Positions 26,278-29,921 of a stretch of 29,921 nt of DNA are shown one piece after another. Location: positions 1-29,921 of the forward strand of contig JBHJMP010000950.1 of NCBI GenBank assembly GCA_043381765.1, given 5' to 3'. How positions within the stretch are numbered: position 1 is the stretch's first letter; every line of letters begins with the position of its first letter. A program made the position numbers and the translations under genes. The notes under the pieces were generated by a model. It saw only the letters and a list, made by a program, of their open reading frames with translations. It had not been told where the DNA came from and searched no databases. This stretch comes from Collodictyon triciliatum. Taxonomy: Eukaryota > CRuMs.

Positions 26278-28374
26278 ATGAAACATAATGGCCAACCTAA
26301 TTTACAATCACTCACTAATCACAAAACAATAATCCAGTTGAGCGACTGTCGGGCCCAGAATATGAAGCTTGTCTCTACAAATGAGAATTACTGCATGCTC
26401 GTAAAAAAGCACGGAGACCAAGTGGCTTTCAATTTGCAGAGATCAAAGAAGACTCCCCTGAATATAGTGCAGCTGAAGAGCATATTGATTAGGATTGAGT
26501 TTATTGCAAAAATTTCATTACCCGAAACACAAAAACCACAACTAATTAGGACTCATTTCGAGAGTTCGGAGGTCATGACATCTGGATACGAAATGTATGC
26601 GTATGTGTACGTAGGAAAGTGGCGAATCAAAAGAGACATTAACTCTACAAGAGAAATCAAATCAATTGGTGGAGAGAACTCCAGGGATGTTGTGTTCAAC
26701 AGCCCAAGTGCAATTGCCGTTCACCCCATTTCAGGAGATGTTTTTGTTGCAGACGCAGATAGCAATCAGATACAAGTTTTCACATCAAAATTTGATTTTG
26801 TGTCGCGTTTTCGTCCAAATTACCATGAAAATCTTATTCCCAGCGTATTTCGCTCATCCAGGAAATCTTTCGTATCATTTTTCAAAAAGAAACCTCTCCA
26901 GACTACTCCCATGACGACAGAGGAAATCGATACGGCTATTACATCGTTTCAACCATTCCATATGTGTTTTTCAAACGATGGTATCTTTTTGGTGGTCACA
27001 GACCGAGCTAATAACGCATTTGCCGTCTTCAATGCCGCTGGACAAACAAAACACATTTGTGGAGGCGAGGGAGAAAGCCCTGGGCGATTCGACAGTATAT
27101 ACTGTGCTGCCTTTGACTCTAAAAATTATCTGTATGTCACGGACTGTGCCAATTCTCGTATCCAGAAATACAACACAAACTTTGAGCTGACCGATATATT
27201 CCGGCAATTGTCTCATACTTCGAAGGCAAATTATCCCACCGGAATTGTGATAGATAAAGAGGATATCATATATGTTTCTCATAAAAATTCTGATACGATA
27301 CTGGTCTTTAATACCGATGGCCATTTCTTAAAGACTGTGGTAACTGAATATACAAGCACTGCTATATTAGGATTTGGTCCATGTGACATGCTCTTCCTAA
27401 AAGATGACTGGAGCAAGGCAACATTCTTTGAAAAAAGCGGAGGAATCAAGAAAAGACTTCTATTAGAAAGACCTGGAGGCGTGGCATTTAATGACAAACA
27501 AGAAATGATTGTGACTGAAACATCTGCTCGCAAAATAACCTCGTATTCAGTTGATTGGAATGTGGATTCGATAGAGTTCCCTTGTAAATCGAGCCCGAGC
27601 AATCTTCTTAAACCTATGAATTTTTGTATCCATCCAATTACAGAAGAAATATATGTCGCTGATACAGATAAGCCTTATATTCTTGTTTATTCCCATGATT
27701 TGGTTTACATTAACCGTGTGACTTTTAGAAATGTGCGCGACATTGGAGCCAGATTTTTTGGTGTCTCCATCTCGAGCGATGGAACAATACTCGCAGTCGC
27801 CGACCACGGGCATAACAATGTGATTTTGCACAACATGGTCAGCAATACAACCCGGATAATCGGTAGTGTCGGGACTCACGCAGGGGGCTTTGACGGTCTC
27901 ACATCTGTCACCTTCGACAATCAAGACAATTTTTACACCACAGAGATAAAGAACAGGAGGATTCAAAAGTTCAACAAAAATGGTGAGTTTGCAGGGTTTG
28001 TCGGAAACGTGGATGGCAAGCCTTTGAGAAATCAGCCATTTGGGGTGACGGTGAACGATACAAATGAGTTGGTTGTAAGCTATTATCAGGCGCCCATTGT
28101 GTCTATATTCTCCACACTATCGCTAACCCTCTTGACGGAGCATAGAGTCAACACAAACGGAGAGACAACGCTGTCAAGAGGGCCCAACAATGGTTTTGTG
28201 CTGTGCCACAGGTGTGGGGTTTTGACAAGGGACTCTGGACGCATTTTTATTATCTCAAACAGCGGTGCCGTGCTGAAGTCTTTCGAGGTCAAGAGCCCGT
28301 GTGGGGCTGTGTTTAACAGACATGGCCGTCTGATAGTGCTGAGTCAAATCTCCAAATGCCTGTCCGAATACTGA
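26278..28374 (+). CDS. NHL-repeat (beta-propeller) protein, single exon
   Basis: One uninterrupted frame of 698 residues. The ATG at 26278 is preceded in frame by TAA at 26266. Residues 1-140 are a Lys-rich non-repeat head with no recognised domain and no signal peptide. From about 143 the protein is a string of NHL-type blades: AIAVHPISGDVFVADADSNQ (145-164), MCFSNDGIFLVVTDRANNAF (229-248), AAFDSKNYLYVTDCANSRIQ (277-296), IVIDKEDIIYVSHKNSDTIL (323-342), VAFNDKQEMIVTE (402-414), FCIHPITEEIYVADTDKPYI (449-468), VSISSDGTILAVADHGHNNV (496-515), VTFDNQDNFYTTEIKNRRIQ (544-563), VTVNDTNELVVSYY (590-603) and a final VFNRHGRLIVLS. About ten repeats could make one large or two smaller propellers. NHL propellers bind RNA or proteins; no RING, B-box or kinase domain is present, so the role is unknown. 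It has no introns, unlike every other confident gene here. Confidence 0.85.
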   Translation: MKHNGQPNLQSLTNHKTIIQLSDCRAQNMKLVSTNENYCMLVKKHGDQVAFNLQRSKKTPLNIVQLKSILIRIEFIAKISLPETQKPQLIRTHFESSEVMTSGYEMYAYVYVGKWRIKRDINSTREIKSIGGENSRDVVFNSPSAIAVHPISGDVFVADADSNQIQVFTSKFDFVSRFRPNYHENLIPSVFRSSRKSFVSFFKKKPLQTTPMTTEEIDTAITSFQPFHMCFSNDGIFLVVTDRANNAFAVFNAAGQTKHICGGEGESPGRFDSIYCAAFDSKNYLYVTDCANSRIQKYNTNFELTDIFRQLSHTSKANYPTGIVIDKEDIIYVSHKNSDTILVFNTDGHFLKTVVTEYTSTAILGFGPCDMLFLKDDWSKATFFEKSGGIKKRLLLERPGGVAFNDKQEMIVTETSARKITSYSVDWNVDSIEFPCKSSPSNLLKPMNFCIHPITEEIYVADTDKPYILVYSHDLVYINRVTFRNVRDIGARFFGVSISSDGTILAVADHGHNNVILHNMVSNTTRIIGSVGTHAGGFDGLTSVTFDNQDNFYTTEIKNRRIQKFNKNGEFAGFVGNVDGKPLRNQPFGVTVNDTNELVVSYYQAPIVSIFSTLSLTLLTEHRVNTNGETTLSRGPNNGFVLCHRCGVLTRDSGRIFIISNSGAVLKSFEVKSPCGAVFNRHGRLIVLSQISKCLSEY

Positions 28375-28833
28375 GTCGATTCTGCTCTTAGTCGCAGCCA
28401 GGAGAAACCAACCCTCTCTTTCAACACTTTCCCCTTCCGTTTTTAAGATTCTTGATAAACAAATGAAGAGCAATGAGAATAACACGCGTTGAACAAGGAC
28501 GACATAATCACTCTATTGTGCACAAAATATGATTCATAGTCATTAAGTTTATATTTTTATCTTTTGCTCGTGTTTGGTGGTGTGTACCGTAATGCTGCGC
28601 ATTTGCCCTGTTTTCACGTTAATGCCCTTTCTGATTATTGAGGGATGAACGAGACCCTATGTCGCCAAGCCTCACAACGGTTGATTTTATTCGCCTATTG
28701 CGAATGCCAAACAATCCGTGAAAAATTGTGCATTCTCCTTGTGCTAGCCCAACACAGGGATTCAGCTTGACAAACACACTCGAACGCACGAGAATCGAGG
28801 ACACAACTCGACCAAGGCCCCTCGGCCACACCG
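28375..28833. other. Downstream spacer leading into a GC-richer segment
   Basis: AT-rich up to about 28600, then composition shifts to more C and G. No gene is supported. The boundary of the following repetitive-looking element could lie between 28600 and 28750; no target-site duplication can be seen because the far end is outside the window. Confidence 0.4.
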
Positions 28834-29921
28834 ATGCGCCGATCAAAGAGAGCCCAGGAGCAGAACCTGTACGAAGCCGGCTGCCACGTCCGCCTTCGAA
28901 GTAAGAACAAACTGCCCCAGAACCACGAAGCCCGCAACCAAGCGAAGAAAGAACTTGCCCAAGTCTTCAACTCAAGTGCTACGAGGAGAACGTGAACATG
29001 CAACTGTACGGTCAACCCCAAGGATACACAGTAGCCTTCCCGCACCAAGAAAAAGCCGCAGAGTTTGCCAAAGCAGGACAGTTTAAACTGCTTAGCCGCT
29101 TCTTCCGCCCATACCAAGAGAGGCCACCTCTCCACTCCGCTATCATCGGCGATATCCCCCAGGCTTCATCAAGGCAGACATTGAAGAGGCCTGCAAAGTA
29201 TTTTTCTCGCCTACCATAGTTTACTACGAAGCTGTGGACGGCATCTGGACCAATGATGCGCTGGTCAAGTTCCAGGCATCAGAACTTTCCAAAGTACCAA
29301 ATAAGAAAATAAACTTGCAAGGATTCCTCGTCCCCTTCATACTCCTCCCTGAACGGAAGGAGAAGCCCAAACACGATACCAAACATAACAAGCACCAGGA
29401 CAAATACCACGGTAAACCCAACCGCAAACCCTCGCAACCCACGCAGTCCAAGAGTGAAAGACGGCCCATCCCTCCAGGACACCATCACCTGAAGCGGAAG
29501 AAGAAGAAAATGAACCACCTCAGCCCACTACCGCCACCCAACCAAGAAGCTCCTCTCGCAAGGAACTCCCAAAGAAAGTAAATGAAACTTTGGAAATGCG
29601 CATCACCCTGAAATCAACCGAACAAACAGACCAAGGCACAGTTTCTTCGCCTGGAAGAACCCCTGAGAGGAAGACGACTAAACCAAATACACCAGCAGCA
29701 AACCTGAGCTCCAAACCCCAATCTAAACCACCGAGAGCAGAAAGGCCTTCATCAGCGCCTCAATCCAACCCGACAAAACAAACGAAAATACCCAACTTCA
29801 TGCTCCAGAAGAGCCCCGATGTGACCCCAGCAAAGCATGTGCAAAAATCGAATAGCCCTAAAGAAGCAAACTCCAGCAACGACTCGTTCCATCTCTCACC
29901 TGCGTCCCAAGAGGCAGGGAC
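28834..29921 (+). mobile_element. Decayed retrotransposon ORF1-like segment, running off the window
   Basis: Three plus-strand frames are used one after another: 28834-28995 (MRRSKRAQEQNLYEAGCHVR), about 28977-29220 (GYTVAFPHQEKAAEFAKAGQ) and about 29161-29581 (ADIEEACKVFFSPTIVYYEA). A further stretch, Pro/Lys/Ser-rich, is open from about 29470 to the window end (SSRKELPKKVNETLEMR). The switches lie near 28975, 29155-29165 (a run of five C) and 29455-29475. A small mixed alpha/beta domain followed by a long basic, Pro-rich tail is typical of ORF1 proteins of non-LTR retrotransposons, and the C-rich, GC-higher composition differs from the host genes. No reverse transcriptase is visible in the window. 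It could instead be a host gene with assembly indels. Confidence 0.45.

Noticed and set aside
28695-29135. 146-codon minus-strand frame opposite the ORF1-like segment
   Set aside because: Trp/Cys/Leu-rich antisense of a Pro/Lys-rich plus-strand sequence, typical of a shadow frame.

Overview
The window is eukaryotic nuclear DNA from an intron-rich, AT-rich protist. Coding exons are mostly 26 to 240 bases long, and most recoverable introns are GT-AG. Many introns carry long pure microsatellites such as (GTTT)n, (TTTTG)n, (CAA)n and (ATT)n. Two runs of N (12564-13090 and 18054-18423) mark a draft assembly. The gene content (a lipid-transfer SMP protein, RAD1, a voltage-gated calcium-type channel, a TBC Rab-GAP and an ARMH1-like armadillo protein) fits a motile or flagellated unicellular eukaryote. 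The overall look resembles a foraminiferan or other rhizarian draft genome such as Reticulomyxa, but that placement is an impression from style and not a proof.

Layout: 1-3471 holds no gene I can support. 3472-8460 (+) is a protein of roughly 820 residues with an N-terminal membrane anchor, three PH-like modules and a C-terminal SMP lipid-transfer domain. 8776-9843 (-) is a NOL12/Rrp17 nucleolar protein, and 10236-12450 (-) is the checkpoint-clamp subunit RAD1, complete in seven exons. After the first gap, 13121-16040 (+) encodes one six-helix voltage-gated channel domain followed by a CaV-type cytoplasmic tail, an IQ-like helix and 18 histidines. 16677-19322 (+) is a TBC-domain Rab GTPase-activating protein interrupted by the second gap. 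20468-25235 (-) is a 20-exon ARMH1-like armadillo protein. 25617-26182 (+) may be a 58-residue gene. 26278-28374 (+) is a single-exon NHL-repeat protein of 698 residues. From about 28.6 kb to the window end the base composition rises and the frame is repeatedly broken, which looks like a decayed copy of a retrotransposon ORF1.

The genes do not form a pathway. They are packed as independent units on both strands. SMP/NOL12 and TBC/ARMH1 are convergent pairs. RAD1/channel and ARMH1/small gene are divergent pairs. The most interesting structures are: RAD1 introns 1 and 3, which carry perfectly complementary (TTTTG) and (CAAAA) arrays around exons 2-3, an arrangement expected to favour a circular RNA; the channel, which appears to have a single domain unless the gap hides three more; and the SMP protein with three PH modules. 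At three or more splice junctions the reading frame is off by one base. This fits single-base assembly errors better than real gene decay.
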